DNA from: Lanius collurio | Lineage: Eukaryota > Chordata > Aves > Passeriformes > Laniidae | Length of the DNA stretch: 64,000 bases | NCBI GenBank assembly: GCA_020086605.1 | Contig: JACBWW010000047.1 | Coordinates: forward strand, 5,968,460 to 6,032,459 | Direction: 5' to 3' | Shown here: positions 43,008-56,339 of the stretch, one piece after another | Position numbering within the stretch: the stretch's first letter is position 1 | Layout: the number at the start of each line of letters is the position of its first letter | The notes under the pieces: model-generated | Seen by the model: only the letters and a program-made list of their open reading frames with translations | Told to the model about the DNA's origin: nothing | Database searches by the model: none | Position numbers and translations under genes: made by a program

Positions 43008-44475
43008 GTATCTGGGTTTCTGCCAAGGCCATAGCTGCTTCTGTCTCGCCTAAAAAGGAAAACCAACAAAGCAAAAATTTAACAGTATTCTTGACCAACC
43101 TGAGGATTTTACATCTGTGTAGATAACCATAGTGCCACAGCCTGGCTGTACATAGTCCCCTCCCTTCTCCCTCTGCTTCATCATCTGTGTCTCTTCTCTG
43201 TTAGCCTCAAATTCCCTCACTGCCCATGATTTCCCTCCTTCCCCACAGCAGGAAAACACGAGCACACCTAGCAATAAGCCATCAGAACACAAATACCAAC
43301 CTCATCCCACTGTGTTTTTGCCAAGAAAGAATCAGGATGAGGACTTTTGTACCACTAAGATCTAGCCTGGTCTCTTAAGGCTGATTATGCTCTCTTTAGC
43401 TACCTTTTTTGTTGTTGTTGTTAATTTCCTTCTCTCTTTCATACATCAGTTGAGCACTTGCCCAGCTCATGATGATCCTAACCTAATGGTATGCTTCAAG
43501 TGAATATTTCACTTCAGCAAGCTTTGAGGGGGGATCGTTGTCACAGCTGGCAAGTTTGGTTCATATCTCCCATGCCTGGGGAGAAGGGAGGGCTGGACTG
43601 CACTACCCAAGCTGTGTGCAAGCATCTCTGGCCTCCAGGGCCAGGGGATGGGACACTCACTTCCCAGGGCTGGGGTCGAGGTGGGTGGTAGAGCATCCCT
43701 TGGCACTGACGCTCCCATTCAGGGCAGGGAGGCTGGGCGCCGACCAAAGGAAGGATGGGCAGCAGCCTTTGGGGAGGGGGGGAAACCCTGAAAGAAGCTA
43801 CGTAACTGCACTCCTTCACTTACTGATCTCATAGTCCTACAGTGAAATCAGGAACCTCATGAATAACCTGATGACTTGTTTTATGGTTCAAGCTCCATTC
43901 TGGAAAATCTCTCTGAGCCCAGTTAGTGGGATTTTTTTTTTAACTTTTTGTTTTTTAAATTTTCTATTTTAAAAGAGCTGAGCTGACTCGTGCCCAGCGA
44001 GCTCTCTTGGAGTACTGTTTCTATAGGACCACCTAGGAGTTAGGCACCTGGGCCCTAGGGAAACCCACTAACTGCACTATATACTGAATTAAGGCTTCAT
44101 CCTCAGCCCAGTGATGTCAAGGGAAAGGCTGCCATCGTCTCCCAGGGTCTTAGACTCACACTCTACAGATATATTGACAAAGGTGCTATCACTTACGTGG
44201 GTGATGTGGGCCCTTGGTGTTTACACAGTTGTTTCCGGGACCACACTGAAAATGTGTTTTGTCTGGGTGAGATTTTGTTTCAGCGCTTCCATTGGTGCTC
44301 TTGCTATGAATTCATGCACTTCAGAGAAACCAACAACGACTGCCAGGTATCAGCACCCCAAACTCTTTACTTTGTATCCAAAACCCCATTGTACCAGTTA
44401 GTTTTATTTTATGCCTGTGTTTTACTAAAATTGTCCACTTTGGAAATTTGTCAAATAAATTGTTTTCCACAGTCT
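43008..44475 (+). other. COL6A1: COL6A1 3' UTR
   Basis: About 1.47 kb from the stop codon to just after AATAAA at 44454. It contains a T-rich run around 43929-43975 and a (TTG)n stretch near 43408-43421. Open frames within it (for example 43491-43834) are not conserved domains. The 3' end is inferred from the signal. Confidence 0.75.
44454..44459 (+). promoter_or_regulatory. Polyadenylation signal AATAAA, COL6A1
   Basis: Context tttgtcAATAAAttgttttcc, followed by T/G-rich sequence. It is the first clear AATAAA after the COL6A1 stop codon. Confidence 0.75.
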
Positions 44476-47400
44476 CTTTGGGAATTTGTCTGACTTGACT
44501 TCCTCCTTCCCAGATCTTGATTTTTGCATCCTAAAAGATCTCTAAAAGGTCCTTAGGCAAGCTCCCAGACCCACACTTCTGTGTCCTGGGGCTTGTCACA
44601 GCTTTTCACTGTGGATTCATGCAAAGCCACTTGTTCCCCAGACAGTGAGGACATTCAACAGGACATTGTCTCATGTCCTCCTCTTTAGTCATGCTGCCTC
44701 CGCCTGCATGGAGATGCCTGTGGGTCTCCCTGCAGTGCTGGGGACACCTCACTCACAGCTGGAAAGTCTGAGGAGCAGCTCTGGGGCGGCTCTGCGGGTG
44801 GCAGCTGTTTGTTTCGGATCTCCTCCTCTCTTCTCCATGGAAAGTCAGGAAAAAATGCCTTCACATTTGCCCTAAGAAAGGCAGTTTTTGTTACAGCTTA
44901 AGAAATACCTATTAATGGCTTTCCACAGTCCTTGGCCAGAGTCAGGCATGGGAAGAACATGACAGGGACAAGCCCTTGGGCTACACATTTGCCCAGCCCT
45001 CAGAGTGAGCTGCTGCCAGCAGGAAGGGATGGGAAAAAGGAGTTTCTGTCCATCCCCTGCTATGTGTGCCCCCTCACATCCCACCTGGCCCATGTCCAGT
45101 GCAGGGATGCAAAAGGCACCCTGAAAAAGATCTCCCTGTCTTTGGGCTGGTTTACAGCTTTTTCCTAAAAAAGGTAGGTGGCAGGAAGGATCTTTCCTGC
45201 TTCTGTTCATTTTCTCCCTGCACTTCTAACCATGCCCTGTTGTAGTGCGGGGAATCTTTACAACAATATATAAGACAGCGATGGAGTTGGAAGGACATAT
45301 GAAGCGGTATTTTTGTAGGTGTTCTGAGATGATTTTATTCCTCCAGCCACATGGCTGGAGTTCCTGAGCAGACTCTTGGACCCTCTCCCCCTCCAGCTCC
45401 CAGGCACCCAAAACCACAGAGTCAGGAACAGGTGTGGGGCACACTTGAGCAGGGACAGGGACCCACCTCCACAATGCCCTAGCATTTTTCCTCTGCAGAA
45501 CGGAAAAGAAGATCCCAAACCAGTGAAAACTGTCAGATTCTGAGCCTCACTTCTGGAATGTTTGTCAGTGTTCTCCATGAGAAAAATCTAAGTGTTCCCT
45601 TTAAATTCCAATTTGCCCAGAAGAAACACAATTTTAACAAGAACCAGGTGGCAAGCTGGCTTTCCCAGAAGACAGGGACCAGCAGGAATTTTTCAGAAGT
45701 GCCTAGCACCTTGTGTTTAGCAGTGTTGCTCAGTCTCTCCCCACTGTTGTGCACTGCTCAGGTAGGAATGTGGAAGCCCTGTCAGGTGTTTGAGACAAAG
45801 CTGACTCCAGCACGCTGGACTTATTTTGTCTTCCATTTCTGTTGATATTCACTCCCCTCTGTTCAGTCTCAATTTTTGTGCTTCCATTACAGGGAAGGTC
45901 AAAAATGCCTCTGCCTGCGGGCCTGCTTTGTTAAACTTCAGATGTTCTCCAGATGTTCAGCGAGGGGGTTTATGTAACAACAACAGAATTTGGGCCATAT
46001 TTCTCTGTTTTCCTCTGACTGAAAGCTCCTTGTTTGAGGCAACTCTGATTCACAGCCCTTCATGGGAAGGTGACGGCTCAGGAAGGACAGGATTGCTGAG
46101 ACTGCTTTACCAGTGGTAGGACTCCTAAAACACATACCCAGCAGCTCTGGGGTGATTCTGAACTGCGTTTTTAAGAGCCTTTCCTGTGCTTATGACTTTC
46201 CCAAAGAGCAGAGATCCTTTCCCTCGCCTCTCCTAGCTGTGACAGCCAAATAACTGAGTGTTCAAATGCCTCCTGCTCCTCTGTGGTTTGGGGCTTGCTT
46301 TAGCTTGTATTCCCAAGCATGTTTTAGTTTAAGGTTAGCATTATTTAGTCCAATTGCATGGCTTTTCCTCTTGGAAGAATTACTATTTTATAAGGAGAAA
46401 GAATCCTGGACAAACAGTAGAGGAAATACTGTAACCTATTAAGAAATACAGAAATAGGGAGATGACACAAAAAATTAATTCTGAGCAAACTCAAGGCCAT
46501 GGAGGAAGACCATTTCCTCCCTTCCCCTAGCACACACTATCATCATCATGATCCTCCTCCCTGTCCAGGTAAAGGATTTAGGAAGCTGATGGCCTCCCAT
46601 AACGTTGCAAGGGTTGAAGGAGTATCACCAAAGCATGGTGCAGCTCTGGGAGACTTGCATGTAACAATTTTAGTTTTCACTAATTCCCATCCATAATTAG
46701 GTCCCTTATATTTTAGAGACCTATGTAATAATGGGACTAAATAAGTTGCTATGATCTGGCTAGGCTGAGAAGACTTTAATTAGACAAACAATTAGTTTTT
46801 TCACCTACACTTAACAGTGCCTTCCCTGGTTGTCCATAGCTAAGCCCACAGGCAAACACAGATGCTCTGCCAGAGTCTTGCCCCTCAAAATGTCTTCTCA
46901 TTGTTTATAGGGAGTTCAGGTTGGATCCACAGTGTCTGTTTTCCATGCTTTTCCACAGAAAATGTATATTGTATCAGCAGAGATTCTGGAGAAGGTGTGG
47001 CAGGAGGAGGACTGCAGCCAGGTGGGTCTCACTGGGAAGGTGAGATGCACTTCTGAACACAGTAAGGGCCACTGTTTAATTTCTATTTTCTTATTTTTTG
47101 TGTTTCTTTTAGTTTCTTACAGGTGTGGTCACCCCTGTCACACATGGAAACTGCGGAGGTGCTCCCAGGAGCATGCTGGGACAGCGATACGGCCGTTCCG
47201 GTGAGGATTGGAGATGCATGGAATGACTTATCCCCCTGAAGTGTTGCTGCAGCCCTTACACCTGCCCATGGCCTGGGCAGAGCAGCGTTCCGGTCCAATC
47301 CGTCTCTGCAGACACCAGCAGGAAACACTTCTCAGCTTTGTCATCCCTGTGAAAATGCTGGAGTTTAATATCCAAGCAGCTGAACCAGACAAAAATGCAG

Positions 47401-47552
47401 CTGGGGTGTCTCTTCTTGGTGGTAATATATTAAAAAGGGAAGATGGAAAGAAATAGCAGAAGCTGGAGGCAAAGCAGACCCTTCCTACCCTTTACCTTGT
47501 ATATCTAGAGAATGTTTCTTTTTTTGTTTTCTTCGCTTTTGGTTATGGCACT

Positions 47553-47720
47553 TTATAGAATCATAGGACAGTTTGGGTTGGAAGGGACCCTAGAAATTAT
47601 TTTGTTCCAAACTCCTGCCATGGAAAAGAACACCTCCTACCAGATTGCTCCTACCAGATTGGATCAGATTGCTCCAAGCCCCATCCAACCCTTAAACACT
47701 TCCAGGGATGGGGTGTAAAT
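47553..47720 (-). mobile_element. CR1 LINE 3' fragment (type 2) with small internal duplication
   Basis: It reads atagaatcataggacagttt, then gggttggaagggaccctaga and ccatccaacccttaaacact. A 'ctaccagattg' unit is repeated at about 47637-47660 inside it. Confidence 0.88.
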
Positions 47721-48675
47721 GACTCTTCTTCTTTGTTCTGGATGCATCTAAAGGTCTTGGGACATAAACTGTTTCTTGAGATTAATTTCCTAGAGGAGAA
47801 AAACTGTGCAGGAAACTTCGAGGGCCATCTGTTGTTACAACATCATCTGACTTGACTGCACAAAGCTGCAGCAGTCGTGGTACAGCCACAAATTTCAGCC
47901 TCTGCCTAAGAACTTTTTTTTCCATGATCTAGTGGCCACATAAAAGATGCTGTCTAATCAAACTCAGGTTTCTTTAGTCACCAAGAATAAGGCATGAGGA
48001 GGTCATTAAACCCATTTTCTACCTTTAAGGAAGATTTTACCCCACACAGAGACCATGTTTCTCCTTCCTTAATGGAGTTATTTATCAGCTGAGGTCTCTT
48101 ACTTGTGTTTTCTTTTTTCTCTCATGACCTGACCCTCAGTTCTTATTTTAAGTGTCAGAAGCCTTCAGGAGCACAAGGTCAGGCTATGGCAGAGAGTCCA
48201 AAGATTTGTTCCCTAATCTTGCGACTTCTACCCACCATGAAGGTGATATTGTGACATGGAAAAGCCATTCCATGGAACAGATTAAAAACCCAAACTAGAC
48301 TTCTGACAAGAAAAACCTCAAGACATTTGTTTTGCACAGTTGTCCTGGAGACTGGGGAGGGATTAAGTCACAAATTATCTGTGCACAGGCAGCTTTGAAA
48401 CAACCTTTGAGGAAGGCAACCTGTTTTACATGTGGATCAGTAGAACACAGCTGGAATTACCCTCAAGCTTCTGCCAGCCAGCAGCAAATAATTTTTGAAG
48501 CTGAAATCTGATCCATTATGCTGGAAAATATGAGCCTCATAGAGCTCCCAGTCACAGAGGCGAGCCCAGGAGAGGCTTGACAAGAGGAAATAAATAGCAT
48601 CCTTCTGCAGAATCAAGCTGAGGAGGGAAGACAGCCTGCCAGACCTCGTGGTGCCCACATCCCTCAGATGTGCCA

Positions 48676-48795
48676 TTCCTGGAAGAGGTTGGATGGGGCT
48701 TGGAGCAAGCTGGTCTAGTGGAAGGTGTCCCTGCTTATGTCATGGGGGATTGGAACAAGATGAGCTTTGAGGTCCCATCCAATCCAAACCATGGA
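48676..48795 (+). mobile_element. CR1 LINE 3' fragment (type 2)
   Basis: It reads ggttggatggggcttggagc, then ctagtggaaggtgtccctgc and gaggtcccatccaatccaaa. Plus orientation; the terminal octamer repeats are missing. Confidence 0.88.
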
Positions 48796-50339
48796 GTCAG
48801 TTCTTTCTCAGGATCATCCCTGCATCTGCTTCATTTTATCCTTTCATTGAGGATGCTCCCTGCTGGCTGGTAGGCTGAAAATCACTAGAAGTTGGTAGTT
48901 CCTCCTTGCCCTTTGCATGACGAGTAATGCTCTTTGATGTCATTCCTGCTTTCCAGAAAAAAGCTTTTGTAGTGTTAGGAGTGGGGGGATTAACTCCTGC
49001 TGGCACATTAAACCTCAGATGCTGGTGCACACCAGAAGGGGAGTTCTGCCATGTCAGAAATGCCTCTTCTGCAGTGAGGCCGAACCGAATCAGCCCACCT
49101 GCGTGGGTCATGCTGCAATCCAACGATGTCAAGGCCAGCCCTGGCAGCCAAAGTCTCTGCCACAGAGGGCAGCCAGGGTTTCAAGGTATGTCCTGCATGT
49201 AAAAACACATTTGCATTCTATAGAAGTGCCCTTTGCCTCTGCTGGCGCTGCCCCAGGCCCGGCCTGAGGCAGGGGTAGGACAGGCCACCAGGCAGTATGG
49301 CCCCAAGCAGGCCATTTTGGAAGCAGGCTTCTCCTCACGGCACCGGCCGGGTCTAACAAGGCCCTAAAGATCCTTAAGTGTGATTCTGAGGTTGCCCCCT
49401 TCAGTTTTCCTCTGTCTTTCTTTTCTTCTGTCCTCACAACTAAATCCCATTCCCCTCAAGTAGCATTTTTCATGGCTTAAGAGAGAGCAAGCAGGGCAGG
49501 AGTAAGTGGGAATAACCTAGGCCCCACAGTTTTCAGTGCTCCAAAAACAGGGAGAAAGGTGTATCTGTCAGACCCTGGCTGGTGTTTCATTCCTGGCTTG
49601 GGCTCTAGAAAGCAGTTCAAACCTTCATAAACATGGAAGTGTTTGTCTATAGCTTCTGAAATCCCTGCAAATCCCTCTCTTGCCCTAAAATAATCCAAAC
49701 CCTCGGGAGCCACAATGTGTTTGCTCTTTCATCTAAGTCGTGCTTACTTCTGTATAAACGGGAAGTTCAGCCTGGATTATTTGTCTGGATTTCTGATAGC
49801 ACCACTGGTGGTAAAAGGCATCCCTGCACACCAAACTATGTTTTGGTTTATGTGAGGGCTGAACACAGTTACACGAGGTATTTTCCACAGGACTGGAAGT
49901 CCTTGAGATTTTTCAAGGCAGCCTGTAAAACCAGCATGTTGCTTTTCTGAGGCAAGCCTGTCCTGGATAAATCCCGGGCCATGAGCTGCACTCTGCCGTT
50001 TTTCCAGGGACTGAGAGCCAGAAGCGCTGGGCACGTACGGAACAGGACACAGCCGAGGGCGGCTGGATGAGCCCCATCTGGAGCTCCACGGCTCCTTTGA
50101 AAAGTGTGTCAAAAGGGGTCTGGCATGCAGGGGAAATGAGAACATGTGGCAGATTACTGCTTTCATGCAGCCCAAAGTCCACATTTGGACTGTAACAAGC
50201 CGTCCTCACAACAGCTTGGCATGTGCCTCGAGGCACCGCAGGGTCCTGCTGGAAGTGCCATTTACTGCTAGGCAGGAGCAGGCTGCCCTTGCACAAGTTT
50301 CCCTCTGCAGCAGTCCTGCTGGGGAATGTTCAAAAAAGG

Positions 50340-50790
50340 GGATCCACCATGCGGATGGGGAAAGAGAAGCTGACTGAGGAGCACCTGAGGAGCACTTGGT
50401 TTGCTCAGCTGGAGAAGAGGAAACTGAAGGGAGACCTTGCTGGGATCTGCAGCTTCCTCATGAGGGGCAGTGGACAGGCAGCACTGATTTCTGCTCTCTG
50501 TGATCAGGGACAGGACTGAGGGAACAGCTGGAGCTGTGTCAGGGGAGGGTTAGGTTGGGTATCAGGAAAAGGTTCTTCTCCCAGAGGGTGATAAGGCACT
50601 GAACAGGCTCCCCAGGGAATGGGTACAGTCCCAGGGCTGCCAGAGCTTCAGGAGTGTTTGAACAATGCTCTTAGTGAGGTACAGGATGGGATTGTTTGGG
50701 TGTCTGTGCATGGCCAGGGTTTGAACTCGATGATCCTTGTGGGTCCCTTCCAGCTGAGGATGTTCTGTGACTCTGTGATTCTATCAAACA
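50340..50790 (+). mobile_element. CR1 LINE 3' end (type 1), longest copy in the window
   Basis: About 450 bases of plus-oriented CR1 3' UTR. Landmarks are gagaagaggaaactgaaggg, tcaggaaaaggttcttctcc, ctccccagggaatgggtaca and gtgggtcccttccagctgag, ending tctgtgactctgtgattcta, the terminal repeat of CR1. Confidence 0.92.
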
Positions 50791-51417
50791 CAAATTGAGT
50801 GGCTCCACTCCTCATCGTCACAAGGGGATTTGGGATTTGCTGCAAATTCAGGGTTCCTTGGTTTCGCATTGTATGGTTTTTTTGCAGAGCCTGGGAAGCC
50901 CCTTATGGATGTGGCAAGACATGGCCAAAAACCACTCTGATGGTAGATGCTCCGTGACTGAATGGTGAGTCAACCGTGGCATGATCCAGGCATTGCTGCA
51001 TCCAGGAGCTGTCTCATATACTTTAAACAAGGTGGTTGACAAAGGTATTTGAGTAAAATTTGTTGGTTTTGATGTCTGGTGGGTTGTTAGGTAAAGACAA
51101 GAGCTGGAAAAATATTTTGGGAGATGTTTTTTTTTGGTGGGGTGCTGCAAAGTAAAGAAATTACAAGTTTGCCCAAGACCAAGACTGTAGGAGACGTGGG
51201 AACTGAACCTCTCTCCAGCAACAGACTGTGTAAAAGCATGGCCAAGAAGTGAACATGTCTGGAGTAAAATTATCCAGAGCTTATTATCAGACAGGTCAGA
51301 GGGTGACAAACTGGCCCATACACGTCACCAGTTAGACAGGGTTGCTGTTCCAGAAGTGAATGGCTCCTTAGGATCCCAAGAGTTCACACCACCCTTCAGC
51401 TTTTGCAGAGTGTTATG

Positions 51418-51612
51418 TATTAGGAAGAAGTTCCTTACTCAGAGGGTGGGCAGGCCCTGCCACAGGATTCCCAAAGAAGCTGTGGCTGCCCCTGGGTCCC
51501 TGGGCTTGGAGCAACCTGGGACAGTGAAAAGTGTCCCTGCCCATGGCAGGGGGTGGGAATGAGATGGGCTTTAAGGTCCTTCCCAATCTAAACCATTCTG
51601 AGATTACCTGAT
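51418..51612 (+). mobile_element. CR1 LINE 3' fragment (type 2)
   Basis: It reads aggaagaagttccttactca, then ttcccaaagaagctgtggct, cccatggcagggggtgggaa and gatgggctttaaggtcc. Plus orientation, with a degraded tail. Confidence 0.9.
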
Positions 51613-52014
51613 TCTTTAATTTTTATGCTATTTTTCATAAGCTTGCCTAGTTGAATCAGGCCTGTGACCATTTTTGTCTCGTTTGTTTTCAGGCCCGTGA
51701 CTGTGATAGCCAGATTAGAAGCACATGTTAACCATGCAGTTGTGAATTTGAAACTGAAGTGCTCAATCGACCCCAAAAGACTGGGTTTTGTTGCATTAAA
51801 GTCAATGGCTGCTTGTTCAGCACTATATAGGATGCATGTGCTGCATCAGTAAAAATAGATTTATTGCTGTATACATTTTTTTCCAGGAAATTTGCATCAA
51901 AGTGGTCCAAAAAGACCCTTGAGTTCTATGAAAACATTCGAAATGCAGTCTTAGATGTTAATTATTCAATGAATCAGAACCTGATACCTTAAGAGAAGTT
52001 CAATAATCAAGTGA

Positions 52015-52230
52015 TTTTAACAGGACAAGAGGAAACAGACACCAACTGAAACACAGGAAATTCCACTTGAACACAAGGAAACTTTTTTTTTTTTAGAATA
52101 AGGGTGGTCAGACACTGGACATGGCTGCCCAGAGATGTCATGTGCTTTCCATCTGTGGAGATGCTCAAAACCGGGGACACTGTTCTGGGCATCCTGCTCT
52201 GGCTGACCCTGCTTTGGACCTGCCAGCCTC
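52015..52230 (+). mobile_element. CR1 LINE fragment lacking its 3' tip
   Basis: It reads ggacaagaggaaacagacac, then aaattccacttgaacacaag, gacatggctgcccagagatg and ctgctctggctgaccctgct. This is the older 'accaactgaaacacagg' CR1 type. The copy stops before the terminal repeat. Confidence 0.85.
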
Positions 52231-55200
52231 GACCATTTAGCTGTGATCCTGCTGGTCCCCATGTCACCAGAGGCAACAGAAAGTCCTCCCTGCACAGTCG
52301 TGGCTTAGTCAGGGTTTCAGAGGGTTTCAGGGTTTCTCTCTGCAGTCCCAAGGCACTGCACAAGGCAAAGGAAAATTTTCGAGGGATCGTCTCCCCTCTT
52401 GAGTGCATCACCTTGACTCAGAAAGGCATTGGAAAGTGTGGGTTAATGTTTATAAGCTTAAAAATGGTTCCTGACTTCTTATTTCAAGGTAATCCTGCTG
52501 AATTTGGGACCACCCCTGCTTCAGAGCACCCAGAGCCAGGCTTCAGGAGCTGGGCATCCCCTTGCCTACTATTTCCCGGTGTCTTTGTGTTTCTGGTCAC
52601 CAGGCTGTATCTGGGAATAGTGGAGGAGTGGCAGGGAGCATCTGCATGGTTTCTGTCTGTGTGAAAGAGCAGCAGTTACAGAAAGTACAGGATCTTGTGC
52701 CGACTTTGCTGCTTAGTCATCCTGCAGTAACTGTGACCTGGCAAGCGGTCTTACCCCGTCCCTTAAAAACTTTTCCATTTATGGCTGGGATTTTTTATTT
52801 CCCTTTGCCTCCAATGGCCACACAGCTGGAAGGCCTCCAAAAGGGAGAAGCCATGAGTTTACCTCAGGAGAAACCAGCTGTGTATATTCATAGCTTAAGA
52901 TTGAAGCCTGTCTCACAGGAGCACGCCACCCAGGATGCTTCAGGGATTCCTTAAGGGATCGTTTTGACCAGAAGTGGGTGCTGTGCGTGTCTGATGGCAG
53001 GAGAACAGATGTCATTGTGGTTGTCAATACTTTCCTTGCCCAGGGCTCAGATAAGCTGGGAAGGAGAAAGCTGCAGCCATGTGACCTGGTTGTCCCTGCG
53101 GGCAGCTGGGTGCTGTGCCTGGTCCTGCCAGGGACACAGGAGAAGGGGTGGCCATGAGAGCAGATGCTGGAGCCCCTCGGGGCTGTGCTCATCTTGAATG
53201 GCTCCTGAGTGCTCCTTGCTGGCCTCTGGGAAGAGAGGATCTGATCACAGGCACTCAACATGTGGGATCCAGGTTCCCTCCAGGCGTTACAGATGTGCAG
53301 GTTTACGCTGTACTCTGCTCCGGCAAGCCAATGGAAAAAAGCATTCCAGACTTATGAAGAGCTTTAGGGCAGATAAAGCAGAGTCATGACCCAAGCTGGA
53401 AAAGGAATATGCCTGCTGCAAGCTTAGGGCCGTGCCTAGAGCTGGAGCCTATGGGGGAATGGCACTGGGATGCTGCACCCCATCTCATGACTTGTCTTGT
53501 GCCAGTTCCCCATGTCCTGCCCACATGGAGAGCATGGATCAGTGACCTGAGAACAACTGAGGAAAAAAACTCAAATAATTTTCCTCACCTAGGGCACCAG
53601 ATTGGAAAAATAACTTATCTTTCATTTAAGGCCAGATTCCGGCAAGGCACTGAAAACCCTGTACTTTTTGCTCCTGCTCCATCTATTTTTGTGGAAATTT
53701 AGTGTGTAAAAGAGGTAGCTGCAGGTGGGGTTAGACTCCTCTCCCAGGCCTCCTTTTTTTACAGAAAGGGTGCAAAGATGGGAGCACTGACCTGGAAGCC
53801 ACCTCAGGTTACAGATAACCTCACCATGTCTGAATTGTTTCCTTTCAAACCTTTGGCTGGGTTCTGGATATTCTGTAGAAACATAGGAATTCTGGAGAAA
53901 CTGTCTGCAAACAGAACACTGATTTTTTCCAGCCAAAAAGGCCTAATCTCTGCCAGAGCTGATTCCTCTACAATCAAAGCATTCAGCTCTCCTGAACAGG
54001 GAGTCATCACGGGAAGAACAAACACGGTGTTATTGCCAGGACCTGCTGAGGGAAGTCCTGTCTACAGCTCTTGTTATTACAAGGATTCAAGAACAGAAGA
54101 TCAGAGCCATTTAAAACCATCCCATCTCAGTGTAGAATCCCTCACCTTCATCCCTAATCCCCAAGTTATCCCTTTCCCAAAAACTTGAGTCCTACCCAGT
54201 CCTTTCTCCATCCAAACAGGGAGAAGAACAGGAGAGAAGCTCAGAAGGGAGTGAGACCCCAAAGTGCTCCCCTCAAATCAGAAGCTGCACTGGTATGGGT
54301 CCTGTGCCAAGCAGCTTCCTGATGGCCTGGATCTTAATTCACCTCCCAGGGGTGGAAAGTCCAACTAGCAATTTAGGGGGTCCCAGGAGCTGCTGGTGAG
54401 GCACTAGTGGGGAATCCTGGTTGGGAGGCAGCACTGAAACTGCCCCCAGAGAGAGGAGTGATCCCACCACCACACAGAGGGGAACCCCAACACTTAGTAC
54501 AGGGAAATGGGGAGCTACGATGGAGCTGGGACATTGGAATGGGTGGGATGCAGCTGATGGCTCATGAAAGCAGGCTCCTGGAATACATGGTGTCCTGTGC
54601 AGGGCAGAAAATCTTTTGGAGGAACAAGTGGAGGGGTATGTGGAGCAGTGGGTCAATCCTGCTGTTCTGAGAGGCAGCTCAATGGAGTGACAGGGCATGG
54701 AGACTGCAATATGTGAATATTCAAGTGGTGGATGTGTTCTGGGATATCTGCTCTGCACGGGGAAGGGATGGAGGTTATTACAGGGCCTCCACAGGGGCAC
54801 AGACTGGAGATTGTCTCCTTTGTGTGTTTAAACTTGTAACACCTTCTTAATTTTTGGTGTTTTGTAGGATGAAGGAGTTATCATGTCCCACCCAGATGGT
54901 CCATGAGGAAAGGTAGCACCTGTAGAGTGTATCTGTTAAGGGTGTGATGATGATGATAAATTTGTCATGAAGGAATGATACAAACACGTATCCAAATGGT
55001 AGCCCTTAAATACATATTCTCCTGAAATGTGACTTTGGGCTGCATAAAAGCAACTCCCATTTCTGGCAAAGGACTCTTAACTCACACTTAAGAGTGAAGT
55101 TGAAATTGGGCCTGGGGCTTGGGCTGCTCATGGGTGTCAGCAGCTCTGAGGCAGCAAACCCAGGCTGTAATCTTTGCTGGCACTTCTGGTTCAGGTCTTG

Positions 55201-56203
55201 GGTGCTCCAGCCATGGATTTTCTTGGTGGCTGCAGCATTTACTCCCAAGGCTGCAGAGGGGCAAAGACAGACCTGGCACCTCCTGTGCTCCCACACCTCT
55301 TCCCACAGATTTCAAGAGCAAAACCCTGGACCAAAGGCAAGCTTGCTGTTTGCTCCCAGAAGCAAATCAGGACAGAGGCTTTGCCAAAACCAGCAGCTCT
55401 GTCCTGCTGCCAGCCCTCAGTCCTCCTCCAAGGAGGTGTCTGTCCACTGTGGTCTCAGTGGGATTCAAGTGTTTTTGATGAGAGGCCTGGAGAGCCTCAT
55501 CATCCCCGGTCTGGTGTTTTCTGTCAAGCATTCCTACAGTCTTCAATTATCTGGATTCCCCATAAGGGATGTGGGAGGCTGATTTCCCCACAGGGCTTGC
55601 AGTGGCTCTGCAAGTCCTTCCTTCCCCCATCCCTGCTCCAGCATCCTTTTTCACTGTGCTTGTCCTGGTGTCTCCCCGAGGGTGGGGTCACAGACTCACC
55701 TTTTCACTCTTTGTGTCTGACAGAGCTGTACTGAGCAGACAGGCTGGGGGCTCTGCCTTGGAGGCAGCAAGGGGTGCAAAGGTGAACCTGGGCTGTTCCT
55801 GGGGATGCTCATGTTGGCCTGAGCTCACACAAGTTCAGCTGTTAAACTGTGAACCTTCTCCTGTGAGCAGGTGAGCCTGCCACAACCACTGCCACAGGTT
55901 TAGGAGAGGCACAAATTATTTACTTCATGACTTCATGGCAGAGTACATTTTTAATTCATTTACAGTAGTTTTACTGTCTGAAGACATGGGTAATGCCAAC
56001 CCTTATGGGAGCGTTTTGAGTGGTGCAGGGGAATTCTCAATGTAAAATGAATCTCTAGCTTCTGTGCCCAAGAAGACAATTACAAAAGAAATGAGTAATG
56101 CATGATTTCTTGCTCATTTCTGTGTCTCTCTTTGCATTTTTGTCTTTGTAGATCGAGGCTACCAGAGTGTGGATGGAGGAGGGACAGAAGGGAGGATGAA
56201 GAA

Positions 56204-56290
56204 GTGTAGGTAAAAGAACTGTAGGTAAAATGAAGAGCTGCAGGTAAAAGAGGAACTGTAGGTAAAAGAAGGACTGTAAAAAAATTGTGT
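56204..56290. repeat. Small minisatellite, about 4 units of roughly 18-20 bp
   Basis: Repeated taggtaaaagaactg-type units, with imperfect copies starting near 56206, 56222, 56240 and 56258. Each unit contains AGGTAAAA. Confidence 0.75.
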
Positions 56291-56339
56291 GTAAAGGAGG
56301 TATACGTAGAAGACAGCGAGTACATGCCTGCACTTTCCC

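Larger units (their letters stand above)
44480..56200. other. Intergenic DNA downstream of COL6A1
   Basis: No coding gene is supported on either strand. It contains CR1 pieces at 47553, 48676, 50340, 51418 and 52015. The open frames are short, have no recognisable domain and often overlap the CR1 pieces. Confidence 0.7.

Noticed and set aside
55094..55734. Overlapping 119-186-aa frames downstream of COL6A1
   Set aside because: Three frames are open at once, none shows a domain, and no splice or promoter pattern favours one.
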